Positions 1 through 8,014 of a stretch of DNA of 64,000 bases are shown piece by piece. Position 1 is the first letter of the stretch; each line of letters starts with the position of its first letter. The notes under the pieces are model-generated. The model ran no database searches. It was not told the DNA's origin and was given only the letters and a program-made list of their open reading frames with translations. The translations under genes were made by a program, and so were the position numbers. Origin of the DNA: Diadophis punctatus similis (Eukaryota > Chordata > Lepidosauria > Squamata > Dipsadidae); NCBI GenBank assembly GCA_023053685.1, contig JALIGW010000061.1:886001-950000 (forward strand). Reading direction: 5' to 3'.

Positions 1-2
1 AT

Positions 3-143
3 CCACGAAAGAGACCAAAAACAAGATGGATCAACAATATCAGCAAGTGTTGCGCGCCCAACTGGCAAAGGAAAGCTCAGGATCGTATTGGTTGGAAACA
101 TGTGGAAGAGGCCTTCATCCTGCAGTGGATAGATAATGGCTAG
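3..143 (+). pseudogene. 3' end of a LINE ORF2 (C-terminal tail only)
   Basis: The third frame reads RPKTRWINNI, then NWQRKAQDR and EEAFILQWIDNG, and ends at TAG 141-143. This arrangement (K/R-P-x-T-R-W near the end, then W-x5-AQDR) is the usual extreme C terminus of several reptile non-LTR retrotransposon polymerases. The catalytic part lies outside the window, so the clade (RTE-like or other) cannot be fixed. No start codon is expected; the fragment enters from the left edge. Confidence 0.5.
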
Positions 144-159
144 AATGATAATGAGGATG

Positions 160-288
160 GTGATGACAATGAGGATGCTGCAATGGTCATAAAGTGTGAA
201 AAATGGTCATAACTCACTCTTTTTAGTGCCATTGTAACTTCAAAGGGTCACTAAATGAATGGTTTAAGTTGAGAATTACCTGTACCAT
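160..288 (+). repeat. Fragment of a common squamate dispersed repeat
   Basis: The block contains gctgcaatggtcataa, a second ggtcataa, gtgccattgtaac, ggtcactaaatgaatgg and a degraded version of the usual ending (gagaattacctgta). These landmarks occur in this order in a very abundant squamate interspersed repeat known to me by sight; I cannot name it. Only the 3' part is present, directly after the LINE tail. Confidence 0.5.
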
Positions 289-1065
289 GACACTGTGATG
301 GGATACCATTGACTTTTTTACAAGTACACATAATGATGCCATAATTCATGCACAGGGCCATGTCATGGGCTAAGGAAGAAGACCCCATTAGAGTTTAGTT
401 CTGAAAAAAGTGTTCTTACTGCAGCCTTAATAAAGTAAGTGGCTGTAGTAAGCAAGTCAGTAGAAGAAAAGGTTTATGCTGCAATTAAGCCCTGCATTTA
501 GTCTGCAAACACATCTGAAACTACTTCCGGCAGCATCCTCATCTTTGACAGTAAGAGGAACTTTTAGCTCCCCTACAGACTCTCCACAGTTTAAGGCTTA
601 GAGTACTTTCTAAGCCAGAAGAACCCCCACCCTCCGGGATAGGGGGAGGCTTTTGAAATCGACCCCTTTGCTCCCCTGGGAAGCCGGGCGCTCTCAGACT
701 GCTTCCTGAAGAAAAAGTGAGTCCCTGGCTGTGGCGGGGCAACCAAGCAAGTTCACTGTGGAAGAATCAGCCTTTCTAAGGGACAATAAAAGGTGCCACC
801 GCTTCTTAGGCACTAGTTGTGTTTTTTTTGCATATTTACCTTTCATGTTGAAAGAGGCTTTCTCTAGTTGCAGCCTGTTCTTTCCTTTTTTTGTGTGAAA
901 TTTCCATCATTTTTGAGGCTTTGTGATTCAAGATGGCGAGGGGAGGAGCTGAGATAGCCGAGCCGGAATAAGAAGCCTGATACAATCTGAAACTAAAGCA
1001 TGTGGAAACTACTTCTGAGACCATTTTTGTAATTTTTAGCCTAAACCTTTCAGTGAATTATATAT
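289..1065. other. Unassigned sequence left of the L1 fragment
   Basis: No gene or repeat family is recognised. There are short open frames (for example on the minus strand at 539-742 and 836-1024), but none has domain-like content. With 32,337-32,720 this is the nearest thing in the window to unique host sequence and probably represents the original target of the L1 insertion. Confidence 0.4.
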
Positions 1066-1195
1066 GTATATAGATAGATAGATGGATGGATGGATGGATG
1101 GATGGATGGATGGATGGATATGGATATGGATATGGATATGGATATGGATATGGATATGGATATGGATATGGATATGGATATGGATATAGATATAT
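1066..1195. repeat. Compound microsatellite (GATA, GGAT, GGATAT) at the L1 3' end
   Basis: Runs of gata, then ggat, then about fifteen copies of the hexamer ggatat. It abuts the 3' end of the minus-strand L1, so it probably grew from or replaced the poly(A) tail of that element. Confidence 0.85.
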
Positions 1196-1487
1196 TTAAA
1201 GTTTTTTATTTACAATACAATTTAAAAAGAAAAACATTGGACATGACGTAACATTCCAGTTTAAACATTTCCGTCACGTTATTCCTTCTCATAAATACAA
1301 TTCTTTATCTCTATATAAATATATACAAACTTTACATACAATACTAAATCCATTTTTTCTTATTTGCTAACATAAGAATATATACATTTCCAACTTGTCA
1401 CTGATTCATAATCCCAACAGTCCTCCTCGATTCCCACCAATGGTACAGTTTATCCCAGATTTCAAAGTATTCTGATTCATTCTTATC
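1196..1487 (-). pseudogene. L1 fragment, part 4: ORF2 C terminus and 3' UTR
   Basis: On the minus strand the segment starts inside codons reading DKNESEYFEIWDKLYHWW and runs to a TGA at 1408-1406, the last residues of an L1 ORF2 protein, followed by about 200 bases of AT-rich 3' UTR. The other L1 copies here end with the same pattern (DKxxS-E/D-F/Y-x3-W-x3-Y-x-W). The upstream codons lie at 9,930-10,070, beyond the solo LTR; removing the LTR and one ttatc copy joins the frame exactly. Confidence 0.8.
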
Positions 1488-1499
1488 TGTTGTGGCTTG

Positions 1500-1764
1500 C
1501 CCGCGTCCCGCGCAGCTGGTAGCGGATCCGGAGGTTCAAGAGCCGACCGTGGCACGGCACTATCATCCTGTGTACCTGGCACCTGAGTCTGACAGCGAGG
1601 AGGACTCAGTGCCAGAGGAGGAAGACCAGCCAGGGCCTTCTGCACCTTCTCAGCTGGTGCTGAGTGAGTCATCAGAAGAGGAGGAGCCTCTGCTGGATGC
1701 TAGGGCACACAGAGCAGCTAGCAGGCAGGAATGGTTCTACAGACGGAGGTCTCCTCTCATGTAG
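1500..1764 (+). CDS. Coding-like acidic segment inside the LTR
   Basis: An open frame inside the LTR gives an acidic, Pro/Ser-rich peptide containing LAPESDSEEDSVPEEEDQPG, PSAPSQ and EEEPLLDARAHRAASRQEW. The second LTR copy (minus strand, about 27,570-27,840) encodes a clearly related peptide (LAPETAGDEDSVPEQDDLPG, then EEPMLDARARRAARRQDW), and the length difference is a multiple of three. That pattern suggests the master LTR coded for protein here. No known domain is recognised, and the frame has no convincing start context. It could equally be the 3' end of an internal gene overlapping the 3' LTR. Confidence 0.4.
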
Positions 1765-1937
1765 AGCTGAGGGCTACTTGGCCATGCCCTCAGGCTACTT
1801 AAGGCTTGGAGCATGCAGTAGTAGTTGCTGGAAGCAACAACGGTGATTTATGGCACTCAATATTTTTTTGCATCAGTGTTCCTGCTCTGAATCCTGTATT
1901 TTGGACTCCTTTGATATTTGGTTCTGGGATTCCAGCC

Positions 1938-1951
1938 AACTCTAGTGAGTA
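1938..1951. repeat. Target site duplication of the complete LINE (left copy)
   Basis: aactctagtgagta occurs here and again at 9,684-9,697, bracketing the LINE inside the LTR. A perfect 14-bp duplication indicates endonuclease-primed insertion. Confidence 0.9.
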
Positions 1952-2128
1952 GTTACAGTACATTTATTGAATAGCCCAAAGGCCTTTTCAAAAAAAGAAA
2001 AACAGAACAAACAGGTACAGAAACAACCATACAAAAATATATATGGTACATGACATCAAAATTCAACGATATTAAAATTCAATAACTAAATTTCTAAAAC
2101 TAGATAACCCAAATAAAATATCTCGTCT

Positions 2129-5100
2129 CTAACTCAGCTCATCTTTCTTACAATCAATGAAATTATTTTCAATGTAGCTGGCTCGTATTGCTGTCATCCT
2201 ATTAAGATAGCGAGTGATAGTCCTTACCAGGGGAGGAGAGTCTGCCTTCAATAGAAATGTTAATTTATGCCTTACATTCCAGTGGGAAAAATTATTTATA
2301 ATTGGGGACAGGTATTGTTTTCCTACTTCCTCATACATCCTACATTCAAATATTATATGCGCCGTATCCTCGACAACATTTGCCCCACATATACATGTTC
2401 TTTCATCATACGGGATTTTCCGATACCGGCCAAATTTAACATTAGTATCTAAAAGTTCAAATCTAAACTTGACAAATAATTCTCTCTCCACTGATGGCAT
2501 TTCTAGGAGTAAATATTTTTCCAGGGTGAAAGTTGTTTTAACTGCTGTCAGAAGCTTAAGGGAATGATTAGTTGAAAAAGTTGCCATGTCCATTTGCCCA
2601 TGTATATCTTTAATCCATTGTTTAACTTGCTCCAATGTGTCGCACAACGGAAACCCTATGCCATATCGATTCAATATATCTGACAACCGAGTTAACCAGA
2701 AATACCTTTGAGGGTTTAAGGTCTGCTGTTCCTCTAGGCAGATTTTAGGAAGTCTACTGGCTTCCATCTGAGTCATTTTTAGCCAGTAGGCTACCGCCCT
2801 AGTGATTGTATAGGTATACAGTGAAAAATGTCCCAATTCAGCTCTGACAGCTGCTGCGGAAGTGGAATTATTTACCCCCAGCATCCTCCTTAACAAATTA
2901 TTTTGAGTTCTCTCCAATATGGGGGCCTCTGAAAGACCCCAGATTTCAGCACCATAGAGCATAATCAGGACAAGTTTAGCCTGAAAGACTTTACGAATTG
3001 GTAAAATCGAGGTTGGTTGGATACGTTTACTTAATTTAGATACAAGGCTTGCCCCAGTTCTGACCTTTTGAGAGAGGTATTGATGGTGTAGAGTCCAACC
3101 ACCTGCACTGGAAAAAACAATTCCAAGATAGGTATATTGAGTAACTTGTTCAATCTTTGAATCATTAATATGCCAGTTATGCTTTTTATTCTTATTGCCA
3201 AAGACTAAAACTTTTGATTTAGTTACATTTATAGTCAAATGATTTGTAATACAATAACATGAGAGCTTGGCGAGAAGTCTCCTCATCCCTATTTGGGTTC
3301 TAGAAAACAACACTAAATCATCAGCATACATTAATACATTAATAAATCTAGCTCCTATTTGGGGGCTGTGCGTTAAAAGATCTTCCAGGAGGACTGGAAT
3401 ATCATTTATATAAAGGTTAAAAAGAGTAGGGCCCAGTAGGCAGCCCTGCCTCACTCCCCTAGTTGTCGGTATGCTATTTGTTGAAGCCCCATTTGCTGCA
3501 TATCTAACTCTAATTGCCGTATTAGTATAGAGAATCCTGATCAACAAAATAAGTCTGGGATCCATCCCCATGACTTGTAATTTCCTCCACAGATGGTTCC
3601 TATCAATGGAATCGAATGCAGCAGTAAAATCAATAAAGGCGGTATACAACTTTTTTCCCTGGCTCTTGTATTTATTAATTAAATGGGAAAGGACGAAACA
3701 ATTGTCAATGGTAGACCTACCCGCTCTAAAACCTGCCTGCTCATTTGCCAGAATTTCCTTATCCAAGCACCAGTCTTCAATTTTATTTAGCAGATGCTTC
3801 GTGTACATTTTTGAAATTATATTGAGAAGGCTGATGGGTCGATAGTTAGATGGGGCGGCTCTGTCACCTTTCTTGAAAATTGGAAATACTATTGCTAATC
3901 TCCACCCTTCCGGGATTATCCCTACTTTATCGATATAAGTAAACAGTGCTACCAGCACCTGTACCCAGAAATCAATGTTGGACCTAAAGAGTTCGGGAGG
4001 CAGCAAGTCCTCTCCAGGGGCCTTCCCGGTCTTTAAAGATTGAATTATATGTTTAACTTCGGTAAAGGTAACTGGTGTCCATTCTGGACATTTCCTTAGT
4101 TCCTGCTGGAGAATATCCAGATACAGGACATTCGTTGTATTGTTACCATCAAACAAAGCAAGATAGTGCTTCTCCCATTTTACAGCTGATATATCAGTGT
4201 CCATGAATGGGGAACTTTGTTTTAATATACCAGCTATCTTATGCCAAAAGATCAAAGGGAATTGGGATTTTGCTGCCATTTCTACCTCTTTCCATATCCT
4301 GGTGTTATAGCATCTTTTCTTATTTTCCAGGAGTGATTTGTATGCTCTCCTAAGTTGAACCATGTTTGAATAATCACCATCCTGTCTGGACCAATTAACT
4401 TTCCTAACTGCAGCTCTTAGATTTGTCCTTAACCTATGACAGTCAACAGCGAACCAGTTTCTAGAGATCCCATCTACTTTGCTATCATTCTGTGTCATTA
4501 AGTTCTTAAGAGTAGAAGTTAGTTCTATATAAGCTGGTATTGGGGTGTTATCTCCGGGCTTAGATTGGGAAATTTCCCTTGTTAGCTGTCTGGCTTCTAC
4601 TGAGCCCAGATAAGTGGTCACAGATTCGACATCAAGTCTATGCCAATATAGCCTTTTATAGTTATAAACCCGGGCATTTACTAAGGTGTCAATTTCCTGT
4701 CTTGAATGAGGCCTAACTTCTGAGGAGACTGAAACCATAGCTGTGATGGGAAAGTGGTCACTTTCCTCTCTAAATATAGCTCTTACGTCTGAAAAATGGT
4801 GTACTAAACTAGAGGAAGTGCAAAAATAATCAATAGAGGTTGATGTTTTGTTGGACGAGAAAGTATAGGGATATATGTACCCATCACTCAAGCCACTAAG
4901 TACTTGCATATCATTCATAAATAGCAGAGAAATTAACCTCTGAGCATATTTATTGGCTCTCTTGTCCATTGAGGACCAGGTGAACTCATTATAAAGGTAT
5001 CCGGTTGGTACCAGGCCTCGCTTAACATAGCTCTTCATTGAGGGGCCTAGTCTTGCGTTAATATCTCCGGCTAATATAACTTTTGCTTGGGGAAAGCATC

Positions 5101-5554
5101 CCTTTAAGGTAGCTAATACTGTATCTAATTCATCCCACAAATCCCTTCCCAAAAGGTGGAATGAAAAAGGAGCTATATATACATTAATTACGATTAAGTC
5201 CATCCCCCTGAAGGAAAATCTAATAGGCAGAATATATTGGAATTGAGGGTCTAAAGAAATTTCTTCACCCTTCCATCCCGTGTCCCTTTTGACCATTGTG
5301 GTTAGGCCCCCAATTGCCCTCCCTCTTAAATTGATTTTGCCTGCCGGTTTATGCCATGAGGCAAAGCCCGGTAAGCTGATCTGTGGATCATTTGTAGTGA
5401 GCCAGGTTTCTTGAAGGAGGATGAGATGATGTTTTGAGATCAGTTTTATAAAATCCATCCGATTTGCAATGCCTTTCCAGCCAGCTATATTCCAGGACAG
5501 TAGGGAAAGGCTAGGGGTATGAGAGACCCTGGTTATAGGCCATTTGTTGTCTAG
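2129..5554 (-). CDS. LINE ORF2: endonuclease-reverse transcriptase, 1,141 codons
   Basis: The protein nicks target DNA and primes reverse transcription of its own RNA. The open frame follows ORF1's TGA directly. LSWNIAGWKG (APE motif I, catalytic Asn) comes before the first ATG at 5,458, so initiation at that ATG would lose a catalytic residue. Other motifs, in order: LLQETWL, AGDINARLG, SDHFPI (endonuclease); NYRPISLLN, AGFRAGRSTIDN, FIDFTAAFDSI, GVRQGCLLGPTLFNLYIND, YADDLVLFS and YTYLGIVFSS (RT palm and thumb); then CICGANVVEDTAHIIFEC, a C-terminal Cys-Cys-His-Cys motif. No frameshift or stop is seen over 3.4 kb. It is probably expressed by stop readthrough or reinitiation from ORF1 (see findings). 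Confidence 0.9.
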   Translation of the reverse strand, partial: LDNKWPITRVSHTPSLSLLSWNIAGWKGIANRMDFIKLISKHHLILLQETWLTTNDPQISLPGFASWHKPAGKINLRGRAIGGLTTMVKRDTGWKGEEISLDPQFQYILPIRFSFRGMDLIVINVYIAPFSFHLLGRDLWDELDTVLATLKGCFPQAKVILAGDINARLGPSMKSYVKRGLVPTGYLYNEFTWSSMDKRANKYAQRLISLLFMNDMQVLSGLSDGYIYPYTFSSNKTSTSIDYFCTSSSLVHHFSDVRAIFREESDHFPITAMVSVSSEVRPHSRQEIDTLVNARVYNYKRLYWHRLDVESVTTYLGSVEARQLTREISQSKPGDNTPIPAYIELTSTLKNLMTQNDSKVDGISRNWFAVDCHRLRTNLRAAVRKVNWSRQDGDYSNMVQLRRAYKSLLENKKRCYNTRIWKEVEMAAKSQFPLIFWHKIAGILKQSSPFMDTDISAVKWEKHYLALFDGNNTTNVLYLDILQQELRKCPEWTPVTFTEVKHIIQSLKTGKAPGEDLLPPELFRSNIDFWVQVLVALFTYIDKVGIIPEGWRLAIVFPIFKKGDRAAPSNYRPISLLNIISKMYTKHLLNKIEDWCLDKEILANEQAGFRAGRSTIDNCFVLSHLINKYKSQGKKLYTAFIDFTAAFDSIDRNHLWRKLQVMGMDPRLILLIRILYTNTAIRVRYAANGASTNSIPTTRGVRQGCLLGPTLFNLYINDIPVLLEDLLTHSPQIGARFINVLMYADDLVLFSRTQIGMRRLLAKLSCYCITNHLTINVTKSKVLVFGNKNKKHNWHINDSKIEQVTQYTYLGIVFSSAGGWTLHHQYLSQKVRTGASLVSKLSKRIQPTSILPIRKVFQAKLVLIMLYGAEIWGLSEAPILERTQNNLLRRMLGVNNSTSAAAVRAELGHFSLYTYTITRAVAYWLKMTQMEASRLPKICLEEQQTLNPQRYFWLTRLSDILNRYGIGFPLCDTLEQVKQWIKDIHGQMDMATFSTNHSLKLLTAVKTTFTLEKYLLLEMPSVERELFVKFRFELLDTNVKFGRYRKIPYDERTCICGANVVEDTAHIIFECRMYEEVGKQYLSPIINNFSHWNVRHKLTFLLKADSPPLVRTITRYLNRMTAIRASYIENNFIDCKKDELS

Positions 5555-5626
5555 TCAGTCGCCCCGGGGCACTACTCCTTGTGTATCCGGAGATACTACC
5601 GTCACCTTCTCCGGAGTGCCAATGGA
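5555..5626 (-). CDS. LINE ORF1, C-terminal 23 codons (cut off by the hAT)
   Basis: These codons (ending VVPRGD then TGA) continue ORF1 from 8,018 once the hAT and one gtcaaaag copy are removed: the frame passes directly from VTFD to SIGTPEKV. The stop TGA (5,557-5,555) is followed immediately by CTAG in the frame of ORF2. The full protein would be 468 residues. Confidence 0.8.
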   Translation of the reverse strand, partial: SIGTPEKVTVVSPDTQGVVPRGD

Positions 5627-5634
5627 GTCAAAAG
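5627..5634. repeat. hAT target site duplication, left copy
   Basis: gtcaaaag here and at 8,018-8,025. An 8-bp duplication is the hAT superfamily signature. Confidence 0.92.
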
Positions 5635-5721
5635 TAAGGTGACCAGACGTCCCGATTTTGGCGGGACAGTCCCGGTTTTGGCCCATTTGTCCCGCGTCCC
5701 GCTTCGTTTTGAAAAAGTCCC

Positions 5722-6205
5722 GCCGCCAGCACTCTCCTCTTCTCCTAACGCCCTTGTTGCTATCGGCGGCCGCTGGCTTGAGAGGCGGAGCGGGCTGCTT
5801 GCCTCCCTTTGTTTCCTTCCTGCGCTGCTGTCGCTCGCTCACTTGCTCTGGAAATGGAGCCAGACGAAGGTTCCTCCCCGTGCGAGATGCCTCTCAGCCG
5901 TGCGCTCCCTCGGCGAAAATGGGAGGATGGGGTGCTTTGACTTGCCCTCCCCTCCTTTTTCTCGGGTGAAGGAAAGAGAGTGCTAGCAGCTGCGGTCGCG
6001 CCGAGGGAGCGCGCGGCTGAGAGGCATCTCGCGCGGGGAGGAACCTTCGTCTGGCTCCGCTTCCAGAGCGAGAGCAGCGCAGCCACAGCGGGAAGGGAAG
6101 CGAAGGAAAGGGAGGCAAGCAGCCCGCTCTGCCACTCAAACCAGCAGCCGCCGGTAGCAACAAGGGTGTTAGAAGGAGGAGCGCCGCCGCCGCCGCCAGC
6201 ACTCT
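5722..6205. repeat. GC-rich palindrome (arms about 180-210 bp) within the hAT
   Basis: The left arm (about 5,722-5,900) holds agcactctcctcttctcc, ggcttgagaggcggagcggg and ggagccagacgaaggttcc. The right arm (about 5,995-6,205) holds their near-perfect complements in reverse order, around a spacer of about 90 bases. Transcripts would fold into a long hairpin. Open frames on both strands here are by-products of the low stop-codon density. Confidence 0.8.
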
Positions 6206-6689
6206 CCACTTGACAGTATATCTCAATTGATATTCCGACAACCTCAGATCCTTCCTTCCTTTCTCCCTGGTTTTATTTATGCGTACACACACACAAACAC
6301 ACACACAGGCGTGTGCATTTAAAAGGATCCTCTCCAGGAGTTGCCCCATGGATAAAACATGGAGCCTTGCAATTATCAGCTCACGGAGGCTTCCTTGGCT
6401 TGACAGCTAATATGGCTTTTGGAGAGGAGCCCAAAACAACGGTTAAAAATTAAGCAATAATGGTCTGTGATAATATCGTAGTTTTATAGCAAACCTGGAG
6501 TTTGTGTTTCCACCATGGCAGAGTGATATAACGAGCTCACCTCCTCCCCACACTGAGATGCAGGAGTGTGCAAGGGTTCTTGGAAATGGTTTCCAGGAAA
6601 ACTACGGGCAGCCTCTTTGGATATGGACCGCCCTTTTGAAGAGGGGATGTGTTAAAAAGATGGGAGGATGCTTGAATGGAATTGAAATA

Positions 6690-7395
6690 GGAATAGGAAT
6701 AGGAATAGGAATAGAATAGAATAGAATAGAATAGAATAGAATAGAATAGAATAGAATAGAATAGAATAGAATAGAATAGAATAGAATAGAATAGAATAGA
6801 ATAGAATAGAATAGAATAGAATAGAATAGAATAGGAATATTGGAATGAAGAATGGAATGGGAATGAGAATAGAATAGAATAGAATTGGAATATTGGAATG
6901 AAGAATGGAATGGGAATGAGAATAGAATAGAATAGAATAGAATAGAATAGAATAGAATAGAATAGAATAGAATAGAATAGGAATATTGGAATGAAGAATG
7001 GAATGGGAATGGGAATGGGAATGAGAATAGAATAGAATAGAATAGAATAGAATAGGAATATTGGAATGAAGAATGGAATGGGAATGAGAATAGAATAGAA
7101 TAGAATAGAATAGAATAGAATAGAATAGAATAGAATAGAAATAGAATAGAATAGAATAGAATAGAATAGAATAGAATAGAATAGAATAGAATAGAATAGG
7201 AATATTGGAATGAAGAATGGAATGGGAATGGGAATGGGAATAGAATAGAATAGAATAGAATAGAATAGAATAGAATAGAATAGAATAGAATAGAATAGAA
7301 TAGAATAGAATAGAATAGGAATATTGGAATGAAGAAGGGAATGGGAATGGGAATAGAACAGAATAGAACAGAACAGAACAGAACAGAATAGAATT
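6690..7395. repeat. (GAATA)n array with higher-order units
   Basis: About 700 bases of the pentamer gaata, broken every 100-200 bases by variant blocks (ggaatattggaatgaagaat followed by ggaatggg units). The variant blocks recur at least six times, so the array expanded by segmental unit duplication as well as slippage. The long serine/tyrosine/leucine frames across it are artefacts of the repeat. Confidence 0.95.
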
Positions 7396-7451
7396 CTTTA
7401 TTGGCCAAGTGTGATTGGACACACAAGGAATTTGTCTTGGTGCATATGCAT
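7396..7451 (-). mobile_element. 3' end of a Snake1-like CR1/L3 LINE
   Basis: The sequence tctttattggccaagtgtg, attggacacacaagg and aatttgtcttggtgcatatg next to (GAATA)n is the familiar 3' terminus of snake CR1/L3 elements that seed AATAG microsatellites. Only about 55 bases of the element remain. It lies just before the transposase remnant. The family name is from memory. Confidence 0.6.
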
Positions 7452-7799
7452 AAGGAAAAGGTTAAATCTCGGGCATCAGCAAAAATCACAATAGAGAACA
7501 AATGGTTAGAAATATTTCATCATTTTGAAACAAACCATGTTCCATACAATAATGCACTAAAAATTGTGGAATTCACGCTGTCCTTACCAGGAACTAATGC
7601 TGCGACTGAACGCGTTTTTTCTACGGTAAATAAAGTGTGGACATCAGAAAAATCACAATTAAATGTTGAGACTTTGAAAGCCATTTTATGTCTGAAATAT
7701 AATTTAACAAATTCTTGTGAAAAATTTCATGACCTTTTAAATGACGACAGCAATCTACTAAAAAAAATTCATTCAAATGAGAAATATGCCAAAGAATAA
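7452..7799 (+). pseudogene. hAT transposase C-terminal dimerisation segment
   Basis: The open frame contains KWLEIFHHFE, IVEFTLSLPGTNAATERVFS, TVNKVWTSEKSQL and ETLKAILCLKYN, then a TAA. LPGTNAATERVFS-x5-W is the conserved C-terminal core of hAT transposases (hAT dimerisation family). The catalytic RNase H-like core and any BED zinc finger are missing; the frame begins in the upstream LINE tail, so the ATG at 7,401 is not the real start. Orientation is left to right, consistent with being this element's own gene with its 5' part lost. Confidence 0.8.
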
Positions 7800-8014
7800 A
7801 ATAATACTATACATACTTTTTTTAATGTATTATATTTGTAAATTGTACTTAGGTTGAAATTAAAAAAATATATATTGCAATACTATTTTTGCATTCTATG
7901 AAAATTATTGTTGGTCTATATAGACCAAATTTTTAATCAGGAACCCACCCCCCGTCAGGAACCCCCCCCCCGGTCAATGGTGTCCCTCTTTACCAATGTT
8001 AAAATCTGGTCACC

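Noticed and set aside
5555..6349. Several 100-150-codon frames with Arg/Ala/Pro/Gly-rich products
   Set aside because: They overlap on both strands of a GC-rich palindrome with few stops; no domain and no consistent frame.
6602..7501. Long minus-strand frames (299 and 256 codons) of Phe/Tyr/Ser/Ile/Leu repeats
   Set aside because: Direct translation of the (GAATA)n array; open in several frames because the pentamer has no stop on that strand.
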